Shown in pieces: positions 48,572 through 60,000 of a DNA stretch of 64,000 bases. The stretch comes from Trebouxia sp. TZW2008 (lineage: Eukaryota > Chlorophyta > Trebouxiophyceae > Trebouxiales > Trebouxiaceae). The position numbers and the translations under genes are program-made. Location of the stretch: the NCBI GenBank assembly GCA_002118135.1, contig BDIU01000063.1, positions 558,439 through 622,438 on the forward strand, in the 5' to 3' direction. The notes beneath the pieces were generated by a model, which was not told the DNA's origin, did not search any database, and was given only the letters and a program-made list of their open reading frames with translations. Numbering within the stretch: position 1 is the first letter of the stretch; every line of letters starts with the position of its first letter.

Positions 48572-49799
48572 GATGTCAGGAGCTACACGACACCCCTGTG
48601 GATCACCCTGCGCCCAGCGCGTCGCGGCCTTCCGCATGCTATAACGCACAAAAGCAACGCCAGCACAGCTGCAGCTGCTTGCTCGACTTGCTTGCTTTTG
48701 TGGGATGAAAGCTCGGGCCCGAGAGTGTCTGCAGACGTTAATCAGTGCCTTTTGTGGGATCGACTGTGGCCGCCTTTGCAATGCTCTTTGGTCAAATCTT
48801 TCCGGAGCTGCAGATGGGCTTCGACAAGAAAGGCAGCACCCATGAAACTACAGCCTAGAGTGCAGTTGCAGATTGCTTGCACTCCAAAGTCATGGCGGGA
48901 GCAACAATTATGCTACCCGAAGCCATGTTCAAACTGAACAAATAGGCAGGTGCAATGCTTTCAACTTTAGACAGCAGATTGCGTCAAGGCTGATTATATA
49001 CAAGCCCACACAGTCCACAGTACAGCCAGGGGGCAAGCAGCAATCACTAGGGCGTCTGCAAATGCGTCAGCTTCAGATGCTGAAAGATTAAATGCCAAAT
49101 TTGCTTTCAACACATCCTGCGAATTGCAGCTCAGCCAAACAGCAGTGCAGCATCAACAGTGATGTGAATCAGTTGATTGCAGATGAACCCACAGCAGCTT
49201 TGTGAGCAGTCAACACTCCCAATCCCCGACGCTGCATGTGCAATCAGTAGTTCTGGCCATACGCTTTCTCTCTCTGATGCGCCACTCACTATGGACGGCT
49301 CAGCTCAGCAAACAAGTCAGTCCTGCTCATCATCAGCACAGAACTTGCTTGCAGCTTGGCTGCCACTTAAGCTTGAGCGTTAGAAGTCAGGCGGGAATGA
49401 AGAATCTCAACTGTTGCACGCGCTTGACTAAAATCAATCCCAAGGTGTAAAAGATTCGTATCAACAGCTGGACTGCAGACCTCTCGGTCCTAGTACTTGT
49501 TCTAATTTCAGGAGGGGTCGGCTAATCACTGAATGCTGGCAGACAGTGCAGTATGCAGTTGGTCTGATGCTGGAAATGTGGAGTTGGCTCTAATGATACA
49601 TGAAAAGCAGCAGACGATGTGATCAATTGAGTTGCAACTTCCAGCATTACAAGCAGGGTCTGCAGCGTAAAGTGTCTCCTGAATGCATGCGCCCTGCATA
49701 CCTCACCACACAGGATGCTCATAGTCGTAGATCACTATACTGAAAGTTGCTGGCATAGCTACTGAACAAGCCTTGCTGTCTGCTGTGTTTGGGCTGATC
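48572..49799. other. Presenilin upstream region and 3' side of the MORN gene
   Basis: 1.2 kb between two minus-strand genes. It should hold the presenilin promoter and the MORN 3' UTR. No exon with splice support was found, nor any repeat worth naming. Confidence 0.4.
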
Positions 49800-50742
49800 T
49801 CATAGCATACAGGTCAAGCCTGGCCCACTGCCACTGAAAAACTGCCCAGACCACTGGTGGCCCTGAGCATCTGTGTACATGCCCTGGCCATGCATTCTGT
49901 TGTGCTCCCACAGTCCCTAGGCAAGAAGCACAACTCTGGGCACTTCAAACTGACAGAGATTGCGGGCGAGCATATACACAGCTGAATTGCACTAGATCCT
50001 ATGCATCAGTGGTTCTATGCATCTGTTGGTGATGACTGAGTCAGTGATCTGTTGGAAGGCTTTATGACCTCTTGCATTCTTGGCATCAATCACTGTGTCA
50101 CACTGCAGGCTGTCCACACCTCATATTTGCGCCCATCAGGCCATAAAAAGGTGCCTGTCCCATGGTACTCGCTGTTGTCCCATTGTCCATCATATGCTGA
50201 ACCGCTGGCATAGGTGAATTTGCCTGTTCCCTGCATTTTGTCGTTCGCCCAGCTGCCAGAATACTTGTACTTGCCATCCGCGTAGAAGCCTGAAGCGATT
50301 GACAATCATATGAGGTCTTGTTGTAAGCTTGAGGGAACTTGTCAGTGATGTGGTGGTGTTCGGCTGAGGGCTCAAGCGCAGCAAGACTGCATGTGTTGCA
50401 GCTACAAGTTTGTTTGTCATCTCACCATTGCCATGTCGCATGATCTGGGACGCGTCCGGCTGTTCTGCAGCTGCAGCTGCAGCAGCGGCAGCAGCTTTGG
50501 CATCTGCAGGCTTTGTTTCTGTTCCTTCAGCTTTGGGCAGAGGGACCTTCATCCACTCTCCGTCATATGTCGCTCCGTTCTTGAAGTAAAACTTGCCTGA
50601 CCCAGTCTCAGGTGGAGGCTGCGTATGATACGGCAGCGTTCCAAAAATCAGAGAGTCAAATATCGCGTTATTGCCAGCAGGGCAGTTGACATACCGGAGG
50701 AGCGTCCTCTGCTTTGCCTTTTCCAGCAGCTTTTGGAGCCAT
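49800..50742 (-). CDS. MORN-repeat protein
   Basis: Four exons (minus): 50742-50695, 50618-50426, 50289-50120, 49916-49800; 175 aa. MORN repeats (Tyr-x-Gly-x-Trp, about 23 residues each) mediate membrane or cytoskeleton contacts. Visible units: GSGKFYFKNGATYDGEW, YKYSGSWANDKMQGTGKF, SAYDGQWDNSEYHGTGTF and EHNRMHGQGMYTDAQGHQW. Between the first and second lies an Ala-rich insert encoded by GCT/GCA runs (about 50460-50500). The N-terminus is Lys/Ala-rich (MAPKAAGKGKAED). It resembles small flagellar or membrane-associated MORN proteins; the specific partner is unknown. It is divergent from ESF1 with a 310-bp spacer. Confidence 0.85.
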
Positions 50743-51052
50743 CTCGTCCCGCTGAACTGTGTCACAGCACCAACTTGTCCGCTTTCAACCGCGAAAGGGA
50801 AGACCAGAACGATCAAGGGCCTTGATTCAAGGCAGCATCACAAGCGAGCCAAGCGGAACCCTTGCCAAACCCTGGCAGCCAGGTTCTGTCTGCCAGCTGC
50901 AGGAGACGAAACGTTTCTGAGCTTTGCTTTGCGAGAGCTTTTGCGCAGCATTGCGCAGTGTGTGCTAGCTTACTTGCCGTTGTAAGCATTCTAAATTAGA
51001 GAGCTGGCTTCTGCACCTAGTTCAGCGGTTCTGTCTTAGACCTAGACCCGTC
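50743..51052. promoter_or_regulatory. Divergent promoter region between MORN gene and ESF1
   Basis: 310 bp between two start codons on opposite strands. It contains repeated 'cttttgcgcagc'-like words near 50938-50955. No defined element was recognised. Confidence 0.4.
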
Positions 51053-54000
51053 ATGGCGTCAGAAGATGCTGGCAAGACCAGCAAAAAGGGAAAGAAGCAT
51101 ACTCAGAAGGGGCCTGTTGTCACAGATCCTCGATTTGAGGCTGTGCAATGGGACCCACGATTCCAGCGGTTCCCAAAGGCGAAAAGGCACGTCGAGATCG
51201 ACAACCGTTTCGAAGGTAGAGGAACAGCATTGACAGTGCAACACTTTTGCAGCACACATACATCATCTGGGCTCCTCAAGTGTAACTCATTATGTTGCTC
51301 AGCAGCAGCAGTGCTGTTGCAGGCATGTTCAGCAAGCCAGAGTTTCAGCAGCACAGCACAGTGGACAAGCGTGGCCGCAAAGTTGCAAAACGCAAGAATC
51401 GCGAAAACATGCGCAAGTACTACAAGCTCAAGGATGAGGTAGGCGGAACTCATCTGAGTCACCATACAGTAATTCCTCTTTACCACAGTTGCACCGGTCA
51501 TATCAACACTTGTCCTCAAATCAACCTGTCCTTACTCAGAGATACCACTGCAGTCAGAATGCAGTGATTGTTTCTGGTTGCCTTATCCTTACACCAAGAA
51601 TGTCTTTATATTGGATGTCCTTATGATGAGGAACCACTGTGCCAGCTGCCACGCCACACACATTGCACCCAACGCTCTGGTGCTCCTTCCCTAGCTCTGC
51701 ATCGTGCTGTCTTGCTCTCTGTACGGCGTGTTTTGCTCTGCCTTTCCAATCAGGGTCATAGCTACCGAATGTACTGCATCTTGCATAAGACATAGCTGGC
51801 ATCAGTGTTGGCGCTGCTGACTTGTCTTTCACAACAGGTGCACACACATTGTGCTGACATATGCGGCTGAACCTGTTCAGACATGTATCCAGGATGCGTG
51901 GCGAGAAGATGCAGCAGCGCCAAGTGAAGCGCCTTTGGCTCCAGGGCAGGCTGATGTCAGAGCTCTTGACAAGTCTACCAAGATCAAAGCTAAGAAGGCT
52001 CAAGTGGCAGCCGCTGATGTCATGGACAAGGACCAAGAGGTCGAGGAGCATGCAAGCATAGCTGCCAGATTGCAAGGTACTCACTGCTATGTTTTGTATG
52101 TATGTTTGGGCAGTTGCCAGATACAAAGACCAGGGGCAAAGCCAGAGACACTGGGCAGACAATCATGCATCAGGACCTCGCTTTTCTCCATGCTCAACAC
52201 AAATGCTTTAGGTTGGCACAGGACCGTACTGCTTGGACACAGTTGGTTGCTCCAGTACCTACCTAGCTGGGCCTGCTGAGCCTGTCTCGCACAGCCTCTG
52301 CTTGATGGTGTAAGCCATCAACCGTCTGCGCATGTTAACATCTTGATCAGACCTTTTTATTGCAGGCCCATGCTTAGTCTGGTGTTGTTCTGTTGATGCT
52401 GTCAACTTTTGTGAAAAGGATGGCTGTGTTTTTTTTTTCAGGCGATGCTGCCGCAAGCAGTCAAGACGAAGAGGAAGACAATGCTCAGGACATTGTAGAT
52501 CAGCGCTGGGCCCGTGCAAGGTACTTGCATGATAAGTGGCGCATTGCTGTGCCACTATCACTTCAAAGGGCTTTGCCACCTGTAAGTTTGCGGTGTGCAG
52601 TCTGGACAAAAATTACTGTATGGAATCCTCTGCTTCATGAAATTGAACCCCCTGCTACATGTGTTGCACTTGATGAGCAGAACGCGCCTGAATCAGCCTG
52701 CCAGCATATATGCTAAGTGAGATGTTGTGGCAGCAGGGGCAAGTGTCTCTCACACATGCAATTACAATCTGTTTGCTATAAACCTCTGGAGTCTATATGC
52801 CAGACTGCTTTATTGAGCCATGTTGCTAGGATGCAGGCGTGATTTCTGATTGAATCACAATGTATATGCTGTGGCTGCAGAGGCCTGCTTGGAGAAAGTA
52901 GCAGTGAGAGTGAGGAGGAAGCTGATGCTGCTGCTGCCGCTGTGGACATTGAGAGCGATGAGGTCAGCCATTTTGTTTTGCAAAGTTGATGTTTCAGACA
53001 ACAAGGCTGCATTGGGCTGACAAGCAATGAGACTGCGGCATGCGTGGCGTGCAGTGCACTTTGGGCCCCCCGCTCGAGTATTGCCGCGCTGCACAACACA
53101 TTGCAGACACGCTGACAGCATTATTTTAGTCCCGATGATTGTCGGGCGCATGTATGTGGGCCCAAGGCTGGTCGCAGATACTGGTCTTGGCTTTAGCAAG
53201 TGTTGATGTCTTGTAGGAAGAGGATTTGGAGCAGGAATGGGGCGTTGGAGCAATGGCAGCCAACCCAGATGAGCACATCCCAGAGTCAGATGAGACGCAT
53301 CGCCTAGCCATTGTGGACCTGGACTGGGACAAAATCCGAGCTGTGGACATTCTGGCCGTGTTGCGGTCCTTCCTGGGCAAGAGCCATGGCATCGAGGGGG
53401 TCACTGTGTACCCCTCAGACTTTGGACTTCAGAAGATGCAGGAAGAGGCTGCTGTCGGGCCCCAGGTAATGACAGTTACAGCAAATGATTGATCACAGTT
53501 TCTGTCTGAGGTGTTGGATGTGTGTGGCTCAACCCTGCCCACCCAATGTGAGCATCATGGCAAGGACAGGTATGCTGTTGCCCTGCTGCAAGTTTCGCAG
53601 TCGATGCAAAGGGGTCACATTGCATTGCTTGTGCTTGTGCTGGGAACAAGTCACTACAACAAGGGTGTGACGGTGTACCCCTCAGACTTTGGGCTGCAGA
53701 AGATGCAGGAAGTAGCTGCTGTTGGGCCCCAGGCACTGATATTTACAACAAATTATAGGTTACAGTTTCTGTCTAAGTGCTGAATGTGTGTGGCCCAACC
53801 CTGCCTAATGTGAGCATCATTGCAATGGCCACAGCATTGAGGGGGTCACTGTGCACCCCTCAGATTTTGGCCTGCAGAAGATGCAGGAAGAGGCTGCTGT
53901 TGGGCCTTAGGCAACGCTGCTGCAGTGCTTGAGTTTGTATGTCATGTCATCTCAGTCACGTCATATTGGAGTCAAACACTACTGTGCTGCCGCTACTGCC

Positions 54001-57000
54001 TGTGCTGTCATTAGACAGTATCAATGCTGTCTGAGGGTGGGGCTGTTCCATGCGATGTGTTTTGAAGCTGCAGTCCAGCTGAAGATTTGTTAGCTCAAGC
54101 TACCTCATAGGACAGCAGCTGTTGCAGATTAGGTTTGCAGGCCACCTTCATGGCTTATGTGCTGTCAGACTTCATTGGATTGTACAGCATGCATAGCAGA
54201 TTGATGCCAAATGATGCGTCCGCTCCAATCATGTCTGACATGCAATGCCGAACGAAATGGTCAGCGACAGCTGCTGTCCTGCGCAGTCAGCATTTGCCCA
54301 TAAGTTGAGAATACACTGTGTCAAGTGCATACTTCTAGGGCGCTGTCCCACACAGCTAACGCCCTTGGTCTCAGCACACTGGACATCACTTTCTCTGGTT
54401 CAAGCCATAAGCTGTGCTTGCCTGCAACCAAGCACCCTGTAGCTGAGTGTCTGGGTACTAACCATTGCCCATGCAGTACGCTGTTCGGCTTGAGCAAAGT
54501 CACAGAAACTGTGTTGTGATGACTACATGGGGACAATTGTGCCAGAGAGACTTTACCAGACCTTTCTGGTCTGTGCAGGCGTGCAGAGCTTGAAGTGCCC
54601 ACCATCTGCCATGTGTACTTGTGTGCGGCAGGGAGTCCTGTTCTTTTCTTCCTTCCCTTATTCTTGTTATAGCAAGAAATCTATTTCCTGTGATCTGCAT
54701 GCAGAAACAATGAGAATTGTGTGTGACTGCAGGGCATTTTTGGCAGAAAGCAAGCCAATGGCACTGCCAATGGTCAAGCTGCAGCGCCTGCTACAAACAG
54801 GACAGCCCTGTCTGATCCAAGCTCAGAGGATGCGGATGAGGATGACGGCAGCAGCCAGGATGAGGCTGTTGTTGATGCCATGCTTAAGGCTGCTGCCTTC
54901 AGTGATGACAATGATGGGGATGACAGTCTGGACCTTGAAGATGCAGAAGTGGACACTGTAAGTCGTGAGGCTTGTAACATCATAACTGAAGCGACCTTCT
55001 TGGCATGTGCACAGTGTCCTCCTGTCGAGTGCTTGTTACCAGCCAGGATGATACTGTTGCTGACGCCATGCTGGTGGCCGCTGCCCTCAGTCGGGACAGT
55101 GAAGATGCTGGAGTTGATGATGTAAGTCATGTGACATGTGACAATACAAGCCTGTTGAAAGCTTGTTACCAGTTCGAGTGATGTTGATGTTACCAGTTAG
55201 AGTGATGTTGATGCTGATGCCATGCTAGAGGCCGCTACCCTCAGTGACAACAGTCTGGACAGTGAAGATGCACAGCTTGGTGACGTAAGCCATGTAACCC
55301 TTCTGGCAGCAGTCGCCATGCGACACTCTTGACACGTGCATGTTCCATAGCCCACCTCTCCGCTTGATGCTGTTTGCGTCTCGCATAATTGCTCCGCTGT
55401 TGACTGTCTTTCACGCTTCCTCTGTATGTTCCTTGTAGCTGATGGTGCTGAATGGACAGCTTATGAGTGAGCGATGCATCATCGCTCAATTTGACCACAA
55501 TGGCCAGCTTTACCCACTTTTAAAAGTTCTGTTCTGTTGCAATCGTGTCTGCTGTTTCGTCATTGCTCAAGAAATGGCTGTGGCGAGACTCATTTGCTGT
55601 GAATGCAGGATGCTGATGACACTGCGTCATTGTCATCAGATGAGTCAGGGGATGAGGTCGATCAGCGGCGGCTGCAGCTGTATGAAAGGTCACGCCTGCG
55701 CTACTACTATGCTGTGGTGGACTGCCAGGACGTGCGCACAGCAGCACACTTGTATGCTGAGTGTGATGGCGTTGAGTTCCTGCGCTCTGCCTGCAAGCTG
55801 GACATGCGCTTTATTCCTGACAATCAGGTATGCATGCAGTTGACATGTTACAGTCATCACCTGCACTGCTATGTGCCCAATGCTGGGTCGCATATTGAGC
55901 AGTCATGTTGAGCTGACTGCCCGCATCTGCCACACTCTGCATGTGCTGCTTGTGCCAAGCAGACTGATGCATTCCAAGTATGCTTTGCATGTTGCAACTC
56001 AAGCTTTGCAGTACTTCTGTTGCCAGAAACCCAGCAGGCCCATCACATGTAGCTCCTGACCTGCTTTTGCATGCATTGCAAGTCAACAGCAGTGCTGTCT
56101 GCAATTAAGGTGCAACTCAGTCAATGCAAACAGTGCTGCATAAGCTCATTATTCACAGCAAGCAGAAGCTGCTTGCCTGCATCTTGGTCTTATCAGCTGC
56201 ACCAAGTGTGCCTCAAATGTGCAATGCTCACATCATCACTGCAATGTGCAGAGCTTCAAGAAGAGGCAAGTGAGGGGTGCAGTCAGTTGGTTGCCTGGCC
56301 ATCACATTTCACTAAGACCACAGCTGCTCTGCAACAAGTGACCAAAAGCCTTATTGATTACGCTGCAGAGCTTCAAGAAGAGGCAAGTGAGGGATGCAGC
56401 CAGTGAGGTGCCGGCTGACTACACGCCTCCTGACTTCACCACAGCTGCTCTACAGCATACCAATGTCAAGCTGAGCTGGGACGCTGATGATGACACCCGC
56501 AAGAAAGCCCTCCGCAAGAAGATGACTGAGGACGACATCAAAGATGATGACTTCAAGGTGAACTTTCAAGGGTTTTGACACAAATGTATTGCTGTTGTAT
56601 CACAGCGAGATGATGATGGTGTCTTGACACAAAGTAGGTTTTGGAGCTGTATCAGGGTGTCAATGGAAGTTCTTGACTGGCAAACAATGCGTGCTTAGTC
56701 AAAGCAATGCTTGTTGTGCAAAAGCAACAGCCCGGCTCAGTCAATGACCCCTGCTGTCATTCTGGATTCACATTGGTCATGGGAGGGCAAGTGTCGTTCC
56801 AGTTGCTGCAATATGCAGCACACCATTGATTCAGCTTTGCAATAAGTTTGACTGCTAATCATCTGCCAGATCTGCAGCCACTGCCAGCTCAAGGCATCTA
56901 GCCCGGCTGGGTCTCCACGATTGTTCAAGGTGCTGCTGCCAAATACAACACATTCATGCAACAAACCTAAACATGCAAACAACCCCAGCCACCACTTCAC

Positions 57001-60000
57001 TTTGCTCAGGCACTTTTGCATTGCCACAGGCGTATCTAGCAAGAAGCTCATCTGAAGAGGAGCCAGAGGCAGCGCAAGATGCTGCTGCCCTGAGAGAGCG
57101 CTACAGGTCCTTGCTGCTGAGCAACACTGGGGGGGCCGAAGCCAGGACTGGGGGGGCCAAGGGGGGTGCTTGGGGGGCTGCTGCAGCCTCAGACTCAGAC
57201 CAGGACTCGGAAGATGGAAATGGTGCTGATGCTGAGCCACACAAGGTATGCCAAGCTGATAGCAGGTTCAGATCACACAGACAGTGAATCAAAAATACTA
57301 TGTGAGATCTGCTGGCGTTTGCTAGGCCCTACAGCTTCAGTTGCAAGGTTGGAGGCCTTGCAACGATTGTAAAGTTCATGCTGCAATGGTCTTCAAAGCA
57401 GAATCACAAGCTGAGGGACCAAATCTCTATAGCATGGCATCAAGTTCCTGACACCTTTGTAGATGGCTTGCTAGCTTCAACAGATTGAAAGATGTTATCA
57501 CTTTCATCATGGTGTCCATCACAAATGTCATGCTCGGGATCCAAAACTCTGCTCCCTTGGCTGAGCAGTCACCAGCACTGACAGCTTTGTTGTGCTTGAC
57601 CCTCAGTCCTCACCATCAACCCCGCATCTGTTTGCTACTGATGTACGGTGCATGTCTGAGAGCTGGTCAAAATCATGCCAAGACTGTTCCCAAATGCCAA
57701 ATCTCACATGCTGCTTGCCTGCTGCACAGGCAGACAGGAGGGCAAAGAAGAGTGACCGGGATATGGACATGGAGGTTACGTTCACCCCTGGGCTAGAGGG
57801 GTTGGGGGCACGCCTGCTGGCACAGAGGAAAGAAGCCAGCCAGCGTAAGGGGGACACCGTCTGGGAAGCCTACCTCAGAAGGCAGAAGTAGGCACCACTT
57901 GCACTTGTCACAGCCTGTGCATGCGCTGTGTTCACAGCATATACCCCCATGTCCTTGTGCATGACATTGTTGCGTTTGACTTGTCAGCGGTCAAAGGGGC
58001 AATAGGAAGATAAGTACAGAAAAGAAGCCAGTCAGCGCAAAGTGGACACTGTGTGGGAAAGCCTACCTCAGAAGGCAAAAGTTCGCATTTCTGGTCCCTG
58101 TGCTGTAGCACGCACTTGACTCACACTAGTTGCCCCTGTGATAGTCTGTGCATGACATGTTTGGTGCACTAATGTGACCAAGGCAGAACCAGGACAGAGG
58201 CCAGTCAGTGCAAGGCATACCGCATGAGGAATACATTAGAAGGCAGAAGTAAGCGTGCTTTGTGTTGTGCTGTTGCATACCTTTTCTCAAGGGTCAGAAT
58301 GGCGCAAATAGGAAACAAGCCATCAAGGCAAGGGTAATGCTATGTGGGAAGCACACCTCAGAAGGCAGAAGCAGGCACCCCGTATTCTGCTAGCTGCCAT
58401 GGTCAACACGCAGGCTGCATCTCTCACATCTCTCCCAACTTGCTTCCCTTGCCTTTTGTTGCCAGCATACAGCGTCGCTGTAGTTGCTGTTATGGCCTAG
58501 ACTGGCTACAGGTCATGGTGCCAATGGCATTGCTGTTGTACTTCTCCACTGCTTTCCTCTGATAACAGATATTTTGTGTGCAAGACTTTGACAGACTTGC
58601 TTGCAAACGTGGGTGTGATTGTGTCAAGGCTGCACTGTTTTTGTGAATCTTGAGATCAGTAAGTAGTCGATGGCCATCAGGCATTTTCTGCTACAGGGAG
58701 AAGAAGGCAGCGCCAAGGCTCAAGGACACCATCATGACAGTTCAGATGGCAATCAATCAGAAAGAAGACTGCGTTAGTCCTCAGAGACTGTAACCAGCAA
58801 GAAAGAAGTCACTCAGAATGAAGTGCTCAGTGGCTCTGCTGCAGGGAGAAGAAGGCTGCAGCCAAGGCTCAGGGGCGCCGACATGCAAGCTCAGACCAGG
58901 ACGAGGAGTGCAAGAAGCTGCACTACCCCTCAGTGACTTCAACGGATAGGAAAGCGTAAACCCTCACAAGAAGTAAACAGTGCTCATCAGGCATTCTTTG
59001 GTGCAGGGAGAAGAAGGCTGCGGCCAAGGCTCAGGGACGGCGGCACGCCAGCTCAGAGGAGGATGAGTCAGAGGATGAAGCTGCCAGTCAAGGGGAGGAA
59101 GGGGGTCAGGACACCTTCTTCCAGCAAGAGGACAACCCGTTTGACGACCCCTTCTTCAAGGTATATCACTGCAGCTATCATTGCACGCTGCAGCTATCGT
59201 TACACATTGCAGCTGGCTTGAAACATTGCAGCCGTGGATGCTTTTCTGAGCAAGTGACCCCTGCTTCAGATAGAGCACTTCAGCTGTCAATGCACACTGC
59301 AGCTGACTTAGCACAATGCTTGGCAGCTGACAACCCATCTGATGACCCTTTTTCTTGAAGTACAGCTGTCAAAGCGCTTCACAGTTGTGATGGTATACTG
59401 CAGCTTTGTTTGCTGCTGCTTGTGATGCATGCACGCGAGTTATGTCGAAATGTTACACCTGCTGGTTGCAGGATGACGAAGCAGGACCAGCAGCCCCAGA
59501 AGCTGTTCCAAAGTCAGCAAAGGCGATCAAGAAGGCAGGTGGCAAGGCAGCTGGCAAGGCAGCTGCTGGCATGGCTGCTGGCAAAGCAGCTGAGAAGGCA
59601 GCAGAGCAGCAGCGGCAAGCCCAGCTGGAGCTGCTCATGATGGATGACAGCGCCCTCCAAGACGTTGCCAGAGTTGGTGAGCAGCTTGTTGATTATTGCC
59701 TGTTTTGACTGGGAGTGCGGGCTGCTAAATTTGCTCAGGCAGACGCACCTCTCAGCCTATAGCTGTGTTTTCAATATCGCTTGTGATTGATACTGCAAAC
59801 ACAGCCAACTGAACATTATCAAGCAGTAGGCTCACGCGGCTGACACACTCCCAGAGTACTTTGCAGCTGCATGCAATGCGCAAAGTGGTGTGTGCATATG
59901 TGACAGATGCATGCACCTGAATGTATCAGATTACGTCTGGCGTTGTTCCTGCAGACCACCCAGAAAGACCGACATGCTTTTTGATGTTTGTGCATACGCA

